64,000 bases of DNA from Acinetobacter sp. ANC 3832 (GTDB lineage: Bacteria > Pseudomonadota > Gammaproteobacteria > Pseudomonadales > Moraxellaceae). The position numbers and the translations under genes were made by a program. The notes below the pieces were generated by a model, which searched no databases, was not told the origin of the DNA, and saw only the letters and a program-made list of their open reading frames with translations. Each line of letters starts with the position of its first letter. Position 1 is the stretch's first letter. Location: NCBI RefSeq assembly GCF_002135415.1, contig NZ_NEGJ01000003.1, positions 124,001 to 188,000 of the forward strand, in the 5' to 3' direction. This document shows, piece by piece, positions 18,285 to 28,089 of the stretch.

Positions 18285-19073
18285 TTAAAAAACTTCCCTA
18301 ATTTCAACGGTTGGATCATAGTCATCCAGACGCTTTGCCAAAATATGTAGCTTACGTGTCGGCACAGCAGGGAAAAGATGATGCTCAACATGGTAGAACA
18401 TATTATAAGTGACTACTCTTTTAAACTCATTTCGTACCGTACGCGCCATATAAATATGATCTTCAGTGTCGTGGTGTACTGTCCAAACTGCGAAGAAGGC
18501 AGTCATGCATTGACCGATCAGCATTGCAATGACGTGATATTTTAATAAAGTGATATCAAGTACAGCAAAAACGAGAATAAGCCCGATCACATTCGCCAAT
18601 AATTCGGCACTCATCCATTTGCGTTGTATAGGCGTACCCACTTCAAAAGCTTTTTTATGTAACATTAAAGGAAAGAATGGGCCAAATAAAAAAGCCTGCC
18701 ACCATTTCATTTTGGCACTTTTCGCTTCAATATCCTCATCCTCCATACAATGTTGATGATGCCGAAGATGATTAATTTGCACTGCATGCATTGAACCGAG
18801 CATCAATATACTCAGTATAAACATGACCCAATGGGTTTGTTGACGACCAATGCCTAGAGCAAAATGAAAGGCATTATGCACTTGCCTTAAACCTGTTAAG
18901 AAAAACATAAATGAACAGAATAATGCGATTGGATACCACTGCTGAAATGCACAAATAAAAGAAAGAATAAGCCATGGCAAGGACAATAATAATTCATTGA
19001 TCACATCAAATAAATTTAATTTGAGCAAATCTTTCCATTCAACATCTTGTAATAAGTGACTATGCTGATTCAT
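18285..19073 (-). CDS. Membrane fatty acid desaturase family protein
   Basis: A 262-residue integral membrane diiron enzyme of the fatty acid desaturase superfamily. The three histidine clusters are visible: HNAFHFALG (about residues 66-74), NHLRHHQHCMED (about 105-116) and YHVEHHLFPAVPTRK (about 227-241). Hydrophobic segments between them make four or so membrane passes. It could introduce a double bond into membrane lipid acyl chains or hydroxylate another lipid. The substrate cannot be read from the sequence. It is a single gene facing trmB. Confidence 0.85.
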   Translation of the reverse strand: MNQHSHLLQDVEWKDLLKLNLFDVINELLLSLPWLILSFICAFQQWYPIALFCSFMFFLTGLRQVHNAFHFALGIGRQQTHWVMFILSILMLGSMHAVQINHLRHHQHCMEDEDIEAKSAKMKWWQAFLFGPFFPLMLHKKAFEVGTPIQRKWMSAELLANVIGLILVFAVLDITLLKYHVIAMLIGQCMTAFFAVWTVHHDTEDHIYMARTVRNEFKRVVTYNMFYHVEHHLFPAVPTRKLHILAKRLDDYDPTVEIREVF

Positions 19074-19222
19074 TTTTATATATTTTTTATTAACTTAAAT
19101 CAGAATATAAGTTTTTGGGCTTTGAGTTGCAAGTCTATTTTTCAACCATTACAACTCAATTTATTTCCAGAATCTTTAGATCATCCATATCACATCATAA
19201 CTTTAGATTAGAACATCTCAAT

Positions 19223-20002
19223 TCATTCAGATTCATGTCTTTGTATAATGCCTTGGCTCAGCAATGCATAAACTTGTTTTAAATCATCTCTCCCTGAAGC
19301 TAATAACATGTGTTGATGCATCTCTAAGATATTGAAATCATTTCGAATCGCAGGTCCAGTTTGCACGCTCTTTGGATCATTTTGAGTCGCTTTATGTGCT
19401 GTTTCTAATATCAGTGGATAAAGCAAACTAAAATCAACCTGTTGAGCATCGACAACCTGTTTTGCCATGTCATAACAGTAGTTACTAAAATTACAGGCGA
19501 ATACCGCTGCTAAATGTAAGCTTAAACGCTGCTCAGATGAATACTGATATACTCGTTGGCTAAGACTATGTGCAAGTTCTGTTAAAATTTGAAGATCAGA
19601 TTCTTCCTGAGCCTCAACAAATAAAGGTGTATTCGACCAATCTATATTACGCTCAAAACTAAAGGTTTGTAATGGATAAAAAACACCTGACTTTAGGTGA
19701 TATTGAGTCAGTACCTCTAAACTGGTACTGCCTGAGGTATGGACAATTAAAATATCTCTCAAACGCGTTGAAACTTGTTCAATCACCTTAGCAATGACGG
19801 AATCACTTACTGCAATAATCAATAAATCAATATCGATATCTATTTGCTGATCTTGATTAATCGCTTGAGCATGAACTTGCTTTGCAAGCATTTCAGCATG
19901 CTTTAATTGTGGACTATAGATTTGTACAATCTGATATGAAGCCGATAAAACACGAGCTAAATGTGTTGCCACTCGTCCTGAGCCAATAAAACTGATACGC
20001 AT
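19223..20002 (-). CDS. Rossmann-fold protein with DUF2520 C-terminal domain
   Basis: A 259-residue cytoplasmic protein. The N-terminus RISFIGSGRVATHLARVL is a nucleotide-binding Rossmann motif of the NADP oxidoreductase (ProC/F420-like) kind. LLIIAVSDSVIAKVIEQV and VHTSGSTSLEVL follow. The C-terminal helical half (HLAAVFACNFSNYCYDMA, about 165-182) matches the DUF2520 domain of putative oxidoreductases whose substrate is unknown. The next gene downstream on this strand is the desaturase, 150 bp away. The neighbours give no functional hint. Confidence 0.8.
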   Translation of the reverse strand: MRISFIGSGRVATHLARVLSASYQIVQIYSPQLKHAEMLAKQVHAQAINQDQQIDIDIDLLIIAVSDSVIAKVIEQVSTRLRDILIVHTSGSTSLEVLTQYHLKSGVFYPLQTFSFERNIDWSNTPLFVEAQEESDLQILTELAHSLSQRVYQYSSEQRLSLHLAAVFACNFSNYCYDMAKQVVDAQQVDFSLLYPLILETAHKATQNDPKSVQTGPAIRNDFNILEMHQHMLLASGRDDLKQVYALLSQGIIQRHESE

Positions 20003-20045
20003 TTGAATGTACTAAATCACCATAATTGATACAGCATGCCAATAA

Positions 20046-20073
20046 AAAAAGGACGAATCAATTCGTCCTTTTT
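20046..20073 (-). terminator. Intrinsic terminator of the LprI-domain lipoprotein gene
   Basis: Perfect inverted repeat AAAAAGGACGAAT and its complement, ending in T on the minus strand, 16 bp after the stop at 20089. Confidence 0.85.
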
Positions 20074-20088
20074 ATTTTTGTCTAAAAA

Positions 20089-21108
20089 TCAATTAAAAAC
20101 GTTGTTTAAATAAATAATGCGTTCAGCTGTTCGTTGATTAAAGCAATTGGTATATTGCATTTCCTGATTTTGAGCGCTTAAAGCATCATCCCAATAATTT
20201 GATTGTTTTTGATAGGTTTCTTTTTCACTATCCGAAAGTTGACCAACAGATTTCTGAGAGATTACTTTACAATCAACATCACGTTTTTCAAACCATTCAG
20301 ACTGATCTTGTTGCAATTGTGCCTTTTGCTCATCAGTAAAACGATCCCACGTTTGATTCAAGCGATCAACTTGCTTCGCTTTATCTTCATCTAATTCTTT
20401 CTTACGAATATCCATAGATTTTTGCGCTAATGCTGTTTGTTCAGCATTTTCTACATTCGATTTCTCATTTTGTTCTTGATTCTTTTTATTGGCTTTTACG
20501 TACGCCTCATATTGCACCGCATTGACAGTCACCAAAGCTACACCATCAATTACTGCACTTTGATTTTGTACATTCAGGCTTAAACCCTCTTTGTCTGTTT
20601 TGGTAATATCATAGTTAAATGCACCTTTTAAAGTGTCATTGTCCAAAGTCAATTTATACTCGCCTGCTTCTAAATGATCACGAAGTGTCGTATTTCCCTC
20701 ACTTTCACATTCTTCACAAGGTTGTTCTAGATATGCATTTTCTGCTCGTTTCTGTAGCCCTTTCGGAAAATGCACAACTAGCTGACTTTCACACTCTAAC
20801 TGAGTCGCAGTTTTAGGATCTGTTGTTACTGTACGAATATTTTTAATTTCAAATTTCAAACCACTATTAATTTGATTTAAAAGGACTTGGTCTGCTTCAT
20901 AATAGTTAGTATCGCGTAGATTTTTATCCACTTGTTTTAAATATTCATCTTTTAAGTATTGTTGAATTTGATTGATATTATCCTGATTTGTACAACTCCA
21001 TTCCGACATTTCTTTTGCATTCGTTTCATCTTTCTTATGTTTAAAAAAATCACAACCTGATATTAATAATGTGCTGGATAATGCTGTAATCAATGCTAAC
21101 TTCTTCAT
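20089..21108 (-). CDS. Lipoprotein with C-terminal LprI/DUF1311-like domain
   Basis: A 339-residue lipoprotein: the signal ends in LISGC (Cys19). The mature N-terminal part includes a paired-Cys insert (EQPCEECESEG). A Lys/Glu/Gln-rich helical stretch follows (about 210-260). The C-terminal domain (about 255-330) has the pattern WFEKRDVDCKVISQ ... CFNQRTAERIIYL, as in DUF1311/LprI domains. That domain is linked to inhibition of lysozyme in some bacteria. A role in protecting the envelope from host lysozyme is possible but not shown. It is flanked by terminators on both sides and so is monocistronic. Confidence 0.75.
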   Translation of the reverse strand: MKKLALITALSSTLLISGCDFFKHKKDETNAKEMSEWSCTNQDNINQIQQYLKDEYLKQVDKNLRDTNYYEADQVLLNQINSGLKFEIKNIRTVTTDPKTATQLECESQLVVHFPKGLQKRAENAYLEQPCEECESEGNTTLRDHLEAGEYKLTLDNDTLKGAFNYDITKTDKEGLSLNVQNQSAVIDGVALVTVNAVQYEAYVKANKKNQEQNEKSNVENAEQTALAQKSMDIRKKELDEDKAKQVDRLNQTWDRFTDEQKAQLQQDQSEWFEKRDVDCKVISQKSVGQLSDSEKETYQKQSNYWDDALSAQNQEMQYTNCFNQRTAERIIYLNNVFN

Positions 21109-21180
21109 TTTATAAAACCTTATTGTCTTTGTTTTGTCTGTATTTAAACAAATCTACTTTTACAGTTCGATAGAATGCAT

Positions 21181-21210
21181 AAAAAAACCTCGAAAATCGA
21201 GGTTTTTTTA
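21181..21210 (-). terminator. Intrinsic terminator of the OmpA-domain gene
   Basis: The stem AAAAAACCTCGA with its complement around AAA, ending in a T-run on the minus strand, 10 bp after the stop. Confidence 0.85.
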
Positions 21211-21219
21211 AAGATTAAT

Positions 21220-22722
21220 TTATTTTTTTTCTTGTACACCATTTTCAGTGACTTCACGAACCGTTCCAGTTTCAGTATTTACAACCTCAAACTCGATACG
21301 ACGATTCTTGAATTGACCTTCTTTGGTTGCATTATCAGCCACTGGGTTTTCTTGACCAAAGCCTTGAGCCACCAATTTACTTGGGTCAACACCTTTTGAT
21401 ACAAGATAATCAGCCACAGATTGTGCACGTTTTAAAGATAAAGCTTTATTTTTTTCAGCATTACCTGTTGAATCGGTATAGCCTTTAATACCTAATTTTA
21501 CATTCGGTACTTTATTCATCAATTCAGCAGCTTGATCTAAAATAACCTTGTTCGCATCTGGAATTTCTTTAGAAGCACTGGCAAAGTTAATAATTTGCAA
21601 ATTAAGTGCTTTTGCAATATCAGCAGGTTTTGCTTGATCAGGATTAATACTTGATAAAGCTTGTTTCGCTTGATCAATACTTGAATTAACCGCATCAGCC
21701 TCATTCAATGGTTTTTCCACAACGACCTGCATGTCTTTAACAAGCGGTTTAATTTTATCCGCTAAAGCTTGTACAGCAATCGCATCACTACCTTGTAAGG
21801 TTAATTGATTTCCTGTCCATGTCATATGAACATTTGGTGTACCTTTTATCAAATTCAATACACCAGCCAAAGCACTTTGATCAACCAATTCTGCACCAAA
21901 ACTTTGACTTGAATCTACGGTACAACCAGTTTGATGGTTGAATAATTGCTTCACATCTTTTTGTAAAGTTTCAATAAAGCTTGGATTACCAATATTTGCC
22001 ATACAATTGGTTAAACTACCACTCGCATCAGTCGCGACTTGGAATAATGCAGCTTGTTGAGTAACATTATTACTTTGTGCAACCGTAGGCTGCGCAGTGG
22101 GTGCATCCTCTTTTTTACAACTACGCATGAATAAAAATGCAAGTAAAGCTAAAATAATCAGTGCAATGACCGCTAATAAACCACCACCTGATTTCTTTTT
22201 ATTTTCTTCCGTTGCAACTGGTCTTTGTGTAACCACTGTTGGCGTAGGCGGAGCCTGTTGTGGAATAGCATGTGCCGTAGTCGCATGAGATAAAGCACCA
22301 AAGCCTAATGTTGCTAATAGCCCTTTTGCCCATGGCGCTATTGCAGAACTGATATCCGTATGATGTTGCCCTAGAAAATGCTCAATGACAGAAGTGTCTC
22401 TAGACCCAGCTTCTTCTTCAATAACATTTAGGGTTGCTGGAATGGCGTGGTTTAACAGTGGTTCTATTTCTTCCGCAGGTACACCCTGACTAACCGCCTG
22501 TAAAAACTCATCTTTAACTTGAGGATGTTTGGTAAATAAATCACTCAGTCTTGGATTCAAATTATTCTGAAAAAAAGAAATCAGATGTGAATTGGATTTT
22601 AAAGCTGCTAATAAAAAGGGATAAAATTCAGCAAGTGCTGTGCTTTTTTCTGTTAAGTAGGTTGTTTGACCTTTCATAACCATCGGTGTTACACGATCTT
22701 TCAGCAGTGTGATTAGATCCAT
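21220..22722 (-). CDS. OmpA-domain protein with N-terminal DUF937-like region and single membrane helix
   Basis: A 500-residue protein without a cleavable signal. Residues 1-145 are a helical region resembling DUF937. A Pro/Thr-rich linker leads to one membrane helix (GGGLLAVIALIILALLAFLF, about 178-197), so the rest should lie in the periplasm. About 225-345 resemble BON-like or OmpA-associated modules (LTLQGSDAIAVQALADKIK). The C-terminal OmpA-like peptidoglycan-binding domain (about 375-490) has LGIKGYTDSTGNAEKNKALS and LVAQGFGQENPVADN. It probably links the inner membrane to the cell wall. The exact role is unknown. Confidence 0.8.
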   Translation of the reverse strand: MDLITLLKDRVTPMVMKGQTTYLTEKSTALAEFYPFLLAALKSNSHLISFFQNNLNPRLSDLFTKHPQVKDEFLQAVSQGVPAEEIEPLLNHAIPATLNVIEEEAGSRDTSVIEHFLGQHHTDISSAIAPWAKGLLATLGFGALSHATTAHAIPQQAPPTPTVVTQRPVATEENKKKSGGGLLAVIALIILALLAFLFMRSCKKEDAPTAQPTVAQSNNVTQQAALFQVATDASGSLTNCMANIGNPSFIETLQKDVKQLFNHQTGCTVDSSQSFGAELVDQSALAGVLNLIKGTPNVHMTWTGNQLTLQGSDAIAVQALADKIKPLVKDMQVVVEKPLNEADAVNSSIDQAKQALSSINPDQAKPADIAKALNLQIINFASASKEIPDANKVILDQAAELMNKVPNVKLGIKGYTDSTGNAEKNKALSLKRAQSVADYLVSKGVDPSKLVAQGFGQENPVADNATKEGQFKNRRIEFEVVNTETGTVREVTENGVQEKK

Positions 22723-23076
22723 ATAAATACTCCTAGCTCATTAGAATTTTCAATTTCTTGTTGTGATGCTTATTTGTACAACACGATTATGCGCTTATTA
22801 TTCAATCTAATTATTTGAGTTTTGTTATTCAGAACCGCGAATTATTTACCTATAGTTACAATAGAATGACTTTTTAGAAAATTTAACAAATTTCACTCAT
22901 AATTTTAAAAAAATAATCACGATCACCAATAAAAAAATCATTAAAAAGAGAGCCTGATTACAGGCTCTTTTAGAACTTCAATGCGTAGATTTCTTACATC
23001 AAACTTTCTAATTTCTATTTAAAAAAGAAAGAATGACTGATCCTTATGCAATTATCGAAGTATTGAAAATACAGTG
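22723..23076. other. Gap between aspA and the OmpA-domain gene
   Basis: The 354 bases hold the aspA terminator (22943-22971) and, presumably, the promoter of the OmpA-domain gene next to 22723. I see no credible reading frame in the AT-rich rest. Confidence 0.5.
22943..22971 (-). terminator. Intrinsic terminator downstream of aspA
   Basis: AAAAGAGAGCCTG and CAGGCTCTTTT pair across an ATTA loop, with T residues at the minus-strand end. It lies about 105 bp past the aspA stop. Confidence 0.75.
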
Positions 23077-24483
23077 TTATGCCGCATTCACCATCACTTC
23101 AATTGAAAGTGCTTTCGCTAAAACATCTTCACTTAATAAGTTTTCTTGACGAATCAAATCAACAACACTTTGCCCTGTTTCATTCGCAGTTTTTGCAATA
23201 CGTGTTGTCGTTTCATAACCCAAATAAGGGTTCAATGCAGTCACAATACCAATTGAATTTTCAACATAATCTTTACACACTTGCTTATTTGCAGTAATTG
23301 TACGAATACATTTCGTTTCAAACATTTGCATTGCTCTGCCCATTAAATCAATAGATTCAAAAAGCTTAGAGGCAATTAAAGGTTCCATCGCATTCAACTG
23401 TAATTGTCCAGCTTCAGCAGCCAAAGTAATCGCTAAATCATTGGCAATAATTTGGAATGATGAAATATTCACAGCTTCAGGAATCACTGGATTCACTTTA
23501 CCTGGCATAATTGAACTACCTGGCTGTTTTGCTTCTAAATTAATTTCGCCTAATCCAGTACGTGGACCACTCGATAACAATCTTAAATCATTGGCGATTT
23601 TTGATAATTTCGTTGCAGTACGCTTTAATAAACCAGAAAGAAGTACAAAATCACCCATATCAGATGTTGCTTCAATCAAGTCTGGTGCAAGTTTAATAGG
23701 TTTTGCACTGATATCAGCCAAAGCCAATACTGCTAAATTTGCATAGTTCTTTGGTGTTGTAATTCCTGTACCAATGGCAGTTCCGCCTAAGTTCATATAA
23801 TTTAAACTTTCAGGTGCAATTTGCATCAATTTTGCTAAATCTTTTTCAAGTGTAATTGCAAAAGCATTGAATTCTTGTCCTAACGTCATCGGCACAGCAT
23901 CTTGTAACTGCGTACGACCCATTTTTAGAACATCAGAAAACTCTTCACCTTTCGCTTTAAAGCTTGTAATTAAACTATTAAAACGAACATATAACTGGTC
24001 TAAATCTAATAACAAAGCCAAACGAATTGCTGTCGGATAAACGTCGTTCGTGGATTGCGACATATTGACATCATTATTTGGATGTAAATGTTTATATGCA
24101 CCTTTAGGTTGTCCTAAACGCTCTAAAGCAATATTTGCAATCACTTCATTTGCATTCATATTGGTCGACGTGCCTGCACCACCTTGAAGCATATCTACAG
24201 GAAATTGTTCATGATATTGACCTTCAATTAATTGATGGCATGCATGAACAATACTTTGATATTTTTCATCATTTAATAATTCTAATTTATAATTTGCTTC
24301 TGCACATGCTTGCTTCACCATCGCTAAAGCTTTAATGAAATTAGGATGATCACTAATTTTTGAATTGCTGAGTTTAAAATTTTCAATTGCTCGTAATGTT
24401 TGAATACCAAAATAAAATTGATGAGGAACTTCTTTCGTACCTAATAAATCTTTCTCAGTCCGTGAAGCAATTTCTGTATTCAT
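23077..24483 (-). CDS. aspA: Aspartate ammonia-lyase
   Basis: Reversibly splits aspartate into fumarate and ammonia. The 468 residues match the aspartase/fumarase superfamily. They show GGAGTSTNMNANEVIANIAL (about 101-120), the substrate-binding NDVNMSQSTNDVYPTAIR, GRTQLQDAVPMTLGQEF, and the signature loop GSSIMPGKVNPVIPE with the catalytic Ser. Class II fumarase shares these motifs. The NANEVIANIALE and RTEKDLLGTKEVP segments favour aspartase. A LysR-type regulator is divergent 148 bp away and probably controls it. Confidence 0.9.
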   Translation of the reverse strand: MNTEIASRTEKDLLGTKEVPHQFYFGIQTLRAIENFKLSNSKISDHPNFIKALAMVKQACAEANYKLELLNDEKYQSIVHACHQLIEGQYHEQFPVDMLQGGAGTSTNMNANEVIANIALERLGQPKGAYKHLHPNNDVNMSQSTNDVYPTAIRLALLLDLDQLYVRFNSLITSFKAKGEEFSDVLKMGRTQLQDAVPMTLGQEFNAFAITLEKDLAKLMQIAPESLNYMNLGGTAIGTGITTPKNYANLAVLALADISAKPIKLAPDLIEATSDMGDFVLLSGLLKRTATKLSKIANDLRLLSSGPRTGLGEINLEAKQPGSSIMPGKVNPVIPEAVNISSFQIIANDLAITLAAEAGQLQLNAMEPLIASKLFESIDLMGRAMQMFETKCIRTITANKQVCKDYVENSIGIVTALNPYLGYETTTRIAKTANETGQSVVDLIRQENLLSEDVLAKALSIEVMVNAA

Positions 24484-24631
24484 TTTTTAAACCGTAAATA
24501 ACAATAAATAATGTAAATAAATCATAAATATTTCGTTTTCTGCTTGCTAATGCATTGTTATATTTCGCTATGCATTTTTTGCATAATACATTTATACTTA
24601 ATAATGATGAAATACGTGATATTTAGTGAAA

Positions 24632-25525
24632 ATGAGTTTAGAAATTAAATGGATTGAAGATTTAATCGCAGTAGAGCGAACTCGATCTATTTCCAAGGCA
24701 GCAGAAATTCGTTTTGTCAGCCAATCGGCCTTTACCAGAAGATTGCAACACATTGAAAAAAGTCTAGGCTTTCAAATTATTGAACGAAACTTTAGAGATA
24801 TTCAATTTACTGAAGCAGGTCAAGTTTTACTTTCAACAGCGAAAGATATTGAAAAACAATTGAATGAAACCATTCAATTGCTACACAACATGGGCAAAGA
24901 AAATAATATGTCCATCCGTTTTGCTGTAGCACATTCCTTAGCTTCAAATTTTTTCTCAAATTTTATTAAATTATTCCCCAGTAATATTGAAAATTTTAAA
25001 TTAGAAATTATTGCAACCAATGTTAATGAAGGGATCAATCTACTCAAAGAAGGTGCCTGTGATTTTTTAATTTGTTATGCAGATAAAAATCTCATTTCAA
25101 GTATTAATTTGAAAATTTTGTCCTACCTTCAAATCGGTGAAACCGACATTGTTCCAGTCACCCTTTTAAATGACCAAGGGCAACCTAAATTTGATATTCA
25201 TCAATTTTTTCCATTGTTAACTTACAGCCCGAAAGCCTATTTGAGAATTTTGGTGAATGAGTTATTAGATACACAAAAACTCACTTATCGTATTTTGTAC
25301 GAAACTGATAATGCAAATAATGTCAAAGACTTAGTCTTACAAGGTCTCGGCATTGCGTGGTTACCCAAACTGACCATTAAAGATGAACTGATAAAAAACC
25401 AATTGGTCATTTGTGATGAAAACATGGTCTACAAAGCACAGCAAATCTTTATTCTAAAGAGTAATTTAATTCATCGAGAATCGATTTCCATGCTTTGGAA
25501 TCAACTCCGTAATCAAATTAAATAA
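24632..25525 (+). CDS. LysR-family transcriptional regulator, divergent from aspA
   Basis: About 297 residues. The N-terminal winged helix-turn-helix is clear: IEDLIAVERTRSISKAAEIR, then FVSQSAFTRRLQHIEKSLGF. The C-terminal periplasmic-binding-like effector domain (about 90-297) should sense a small molecule. I chose the ATG at 24632; a GTG two codons upstream (24626) is also possible. LysR regulators usually act on the divergent neighbour, so aspA is the first candidate target. Both promoters would share the 148-bp gap. Confidence 0.88.
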   Translation: MSLEIKWIEDLIAVERTRSISKAAEIRFVSQSAFTRRLQHIEKSLGFQIIERNFRDIQFTEAGQVLLSTAKDIEKQLNETIQLLHNMGKENNMSIRFAVAHSLASNFFSNFIKLFPSNIENFKLEIIATNVNEGINLLKEGACDFLICYADKNLISSINLKILSYLQIGETDIVPVTLLNDQGQPKFDIHQFFPLLTYSPKAYLRILVNELLDTQKLTYRILYETDNANNVKDLVLQGLGIAWLPKLTIKDELIKNQLVICDENMVYKAQQIFILKSNLIHRESISMLWNQLRNQIK

Positions 25526-25864
25526 TTTAAATCGTTATAAACAAAAGGATGATGGAATATCATCCTTGAACTTTAATTTTTTCGATCTTATGAAATATTT
25601 TATGTAAAACCTTTTTATTCTGGATATATCAAAGATGTTACTCATCTTTATATCAGATGCCTAATCCTAAAATCGAGTAAATTAAATTCAGGGATAGAAT
25701 CATCAACCACCCAGATGCTTAAAAGTTCACCTTGGCAAAGTAACTGAATTTCAATAAAAATTTAAACATTCAATAAAAATACGTCTGTCTCATTTTAATC
25801 TCTAAGTTTTCCCACGCAAAATACGTTAAAATAGCAGATTGCTTTATTGTCTTTGGAAATGTTC
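25526..25864. other. Gap upstream of rlmKL with hairpin and possible gene remnant
   Basis: A hairpin with arms AAGGATGAT and ATCATCCTT (25545-25567) may end the LysR transcript. A second small hairpin lies around 25630-25650. On the minus strand 25648-25761 is open for 37 codons without a start and reads like protein (GELLSIWVVDDSIPEFNLL). It may be a decayed gene end. Confidence 0.4.
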
Positions 25865-28069
25865 ATGAATTCGAAACCACGTCTGTCTACATATTGGGTC
25901 ACCTGTGCAGATGGACTTGAAACCTTACTTCAAGAAGAAATAGAAGGTTTAGGCGTCCAAAACATTGAACGTTTCCCTGGTCGATTAATTTTTAAAGGTA
26001 AACTTGAAGACGCTTATCGCGTTTGCATGTGGTCACGTTTGGCTTCACGTGTACTTACCCCGATTCATACCCATGAACTTGAATTCACTCATGATGCACG
26101 TGATGTTGCTGAAGAATTGTACGAAGGTGCAATGAATTTTGATTGGTCTCTTATTTTTGCACCACAAAGTACTTTTGCTATTCGTTTGCATGTGGAACGC
26201 GATATTAAAGTAAATACGCAATTTGCAACATTACGTGTGAAAGATGGTGTCGTCGACTCCTTTATGGAAGCGGTTGGTAAACGTCCAAGTGTTGATATTA
26301 AACAACCTGAAATTACATTGTATGTGCTTGCAGGTAAAACAGAACATACTTATTGCTTAGATTTATCAGGCGATTCATTACATAAACGTGGCTATCGTCA
26401 CTTTATGACAGATGCACCAATTAAAGAAAATTTAGCAGCTGCAATTTTGCAGAAAGCCAAATTAAAAGAACGTAATCCAGATATTATTTTAGATCCAATG
26501 TGTGGTTCTGGTACATTTATTATTGAATCTTTAATGATTTTGACAGATCGCGCACCTGGTTTAGTTCGTCGTTTTGGGTTCAATGGTTGGAATGGGCATG
26601 ACCATGAATTATGGATGTCAATTAAAGCTGAAGCGGCCGATCGCCATCAAGAAGCGTTACAATATGAATTACCACGATTCTATGCCTACGATGCAGATTG
26701 GGAAGCTGTAAAAGCCACCAAACAAAATATTATCGCTGCAGGTTTTGAATCAGTTCTTGATCATATTAAAATCGAAGAACGTACCATGGCGGATTGGCCT
26801 GACTTTCAAGCCGAAGGCAAAAAAGCATTTATCGTCACAAATCCTCCTTATGGTGAACGTTTAGGTGAAAAAGCCTCAAACCGTTCTTTATATTTAGGTT
26901 TATCTGGGCTTTTACAGAAAAACTTTCCAAATCAATATGCAGCAGTCATTGCTTCTGCTGTTGAGCAAGCCGATGTATTAGCTTTCAACAACCCACAACT
27001 TTTACGTTTAATGAATGGTAAATTGCCTATTTATATTCGTTTTGGTGACATCAAACCTGCGGCAGTTAGTCAACCGTTCTTAGCAAATTGGCAACCTCTA
27101 CAATTTGAACCGATTGAAGGTGCAGAAGATTTTGCTAATCGTTTGCAAAAGAATATGCAAGCATTGAAAAAATGGGCTGTAAAAGAAAATATTTTCTGCC
27201 TGCGCTTATATGATGCGGATTTACCTGACTTTAATGTTGCTGTTGATTTATATGGTGATCGTTTACACGTTCAAGAATATGCTCCACCAAAAATTATTGA
27301 TCCTGAAAAAGCAAAAAAACGCTTTAACTTAGCACTTGCTTCTATTCGTGCTGTTACAGGTATTGGTCGTGATTCAATTTTCATTAAGACACGTGCACGT
27401 CAAGAAGGTAAAACTCAGTACGAAAAACAAAGTACTGCTTCTAAACGCTTTATTGTTCAAGAAGGCAAAGCTAAAATTCTGGTGAACTTAACAGATTATT
27501 TAGATACAGGTTTATTCCTTGATCATCGTCAAATGCGTTTACGTATTGCTGCTGAAGCCAAAGGTAAGCATTTCTTAAATCTTTATAGCTATACATCTAC
27601 TGCAAGTGTACATGCGGCTTTAGGTGGTGCTGCGAGTACAACAAGTGTCGATTTATCGAATACTTACTTGAACTGGTCTAAAGAAAACTTCGTGCTCAAT
27701 GGCTTAACAGTAGATCACGTTGACCAACAACATCAATTCTTTGCAAGTGATTGTTTTGAATGGTTGAAAGAAGGTCATGAACAATATGATTTGATCTTTA
27801 TTGATCCACCAACATTCTCAAACTCTAAAAAATTCCATGGTACCTTTGATATTCAACGTGACCACAACTCATTGCTTAAACGCGCCATGAATCGTTTAAC
27901 CACTGCTGGTACTTTGTATTTCTCAAATAACTATCGTGGTTTTGAAATGGATGAAGAAGTTCAAGCCATGTTTGATGTTCAGGAAATCACCAGTGAAACG
28001 ATTGGTCCTGATTTTAAACGAAATACAAGAATCCATAAATCATGGATTATTAAGCACCATCCTGTTTAA
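25865..28069 (+). CDS. rlmL: Bifunctional 23S rRNA methyltransferase RlmKL
   Basis: Methylates G2445 (N2) and G2069 (N7) of 23S rRNA in two fused domains. The N-terminal half has a THUMP region, then the RlmL catalytic motifs LDPMCGSGTFIIESLMI and IVTNPPYGERLGEK. The C-terminal RlmK half has KHFLNLYSYTSTASVHAALG and LIFIDPPTFSNSKK. The frame is open from a TTG at 25847. I chose the ATG at 25865, which begins MNSKPRLSTYW and has a GGA seven bases upstream. This gives 734 residues, about the family norm. Confidence 0.93.
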   Translation: MNSKPRLSTYWVTCADGLETLLQEEIEGLGVQNIERFPGRLIFKGKLEDAYRVCMWSRLASRVLTPIHTHELEFTHDARDVAEELYEGAMNFDWSLIFAPQSTFAIRLHVERDIKVNTQFATLRVKDGVVDSFMEAVGKRPSVDIKQPEITLYVLAGKTEHTYCLDLSGDSLHKRGYRHFMTDAPIKENLAAAILQKAKLKERNPDIILDPMCGSGTFIIESLMILTDRAPGLVRRFGFNGWNGHDHELWMSIKAEAADRHQEALQYELPRFYAYDADWEAVKATKQNIIAAGFESVLDHIKIEERTMADWPDFQAEGKKAFIVTNPPYGERLGEKASNRSLYLGLSGLLQKNFPNQYAAVIASAVEQADVLAFNNPQLLRLMNGKLPIYIRFGDIKPAAVSQPFLANWQPLQFEPIEGAEDFANRLQKNMQALKKWAVKENIFCLRLYDADLPDFNVAVDLYGDRLHVQEYAPPKIIDPEKAKKRFNLALASIRAVTGIGRDSIFIKTRARQEGKTQYEKQSTASKRFIVQEGKAKILVNLTDYLDTGLFLDHRQMRLRIAAEAKGKHFLNLYSYTSTASVHAALGGAASTTSVDLSNTYLNWSKENFVLNGLTVDHVDQQHQFFASDCFEWLKEGHEQYDLIFIDPPTFSNSKKFHGTFDIQRDHNSLLKRAMNRLTTAGTLYFSNNYRGFEMDEEVQAMFDVQEITSETIGPDFKRNTRIHKSWIIKHHPV

Positions 28070-28089
28070 TATTTAATTAGCGCATTGTT

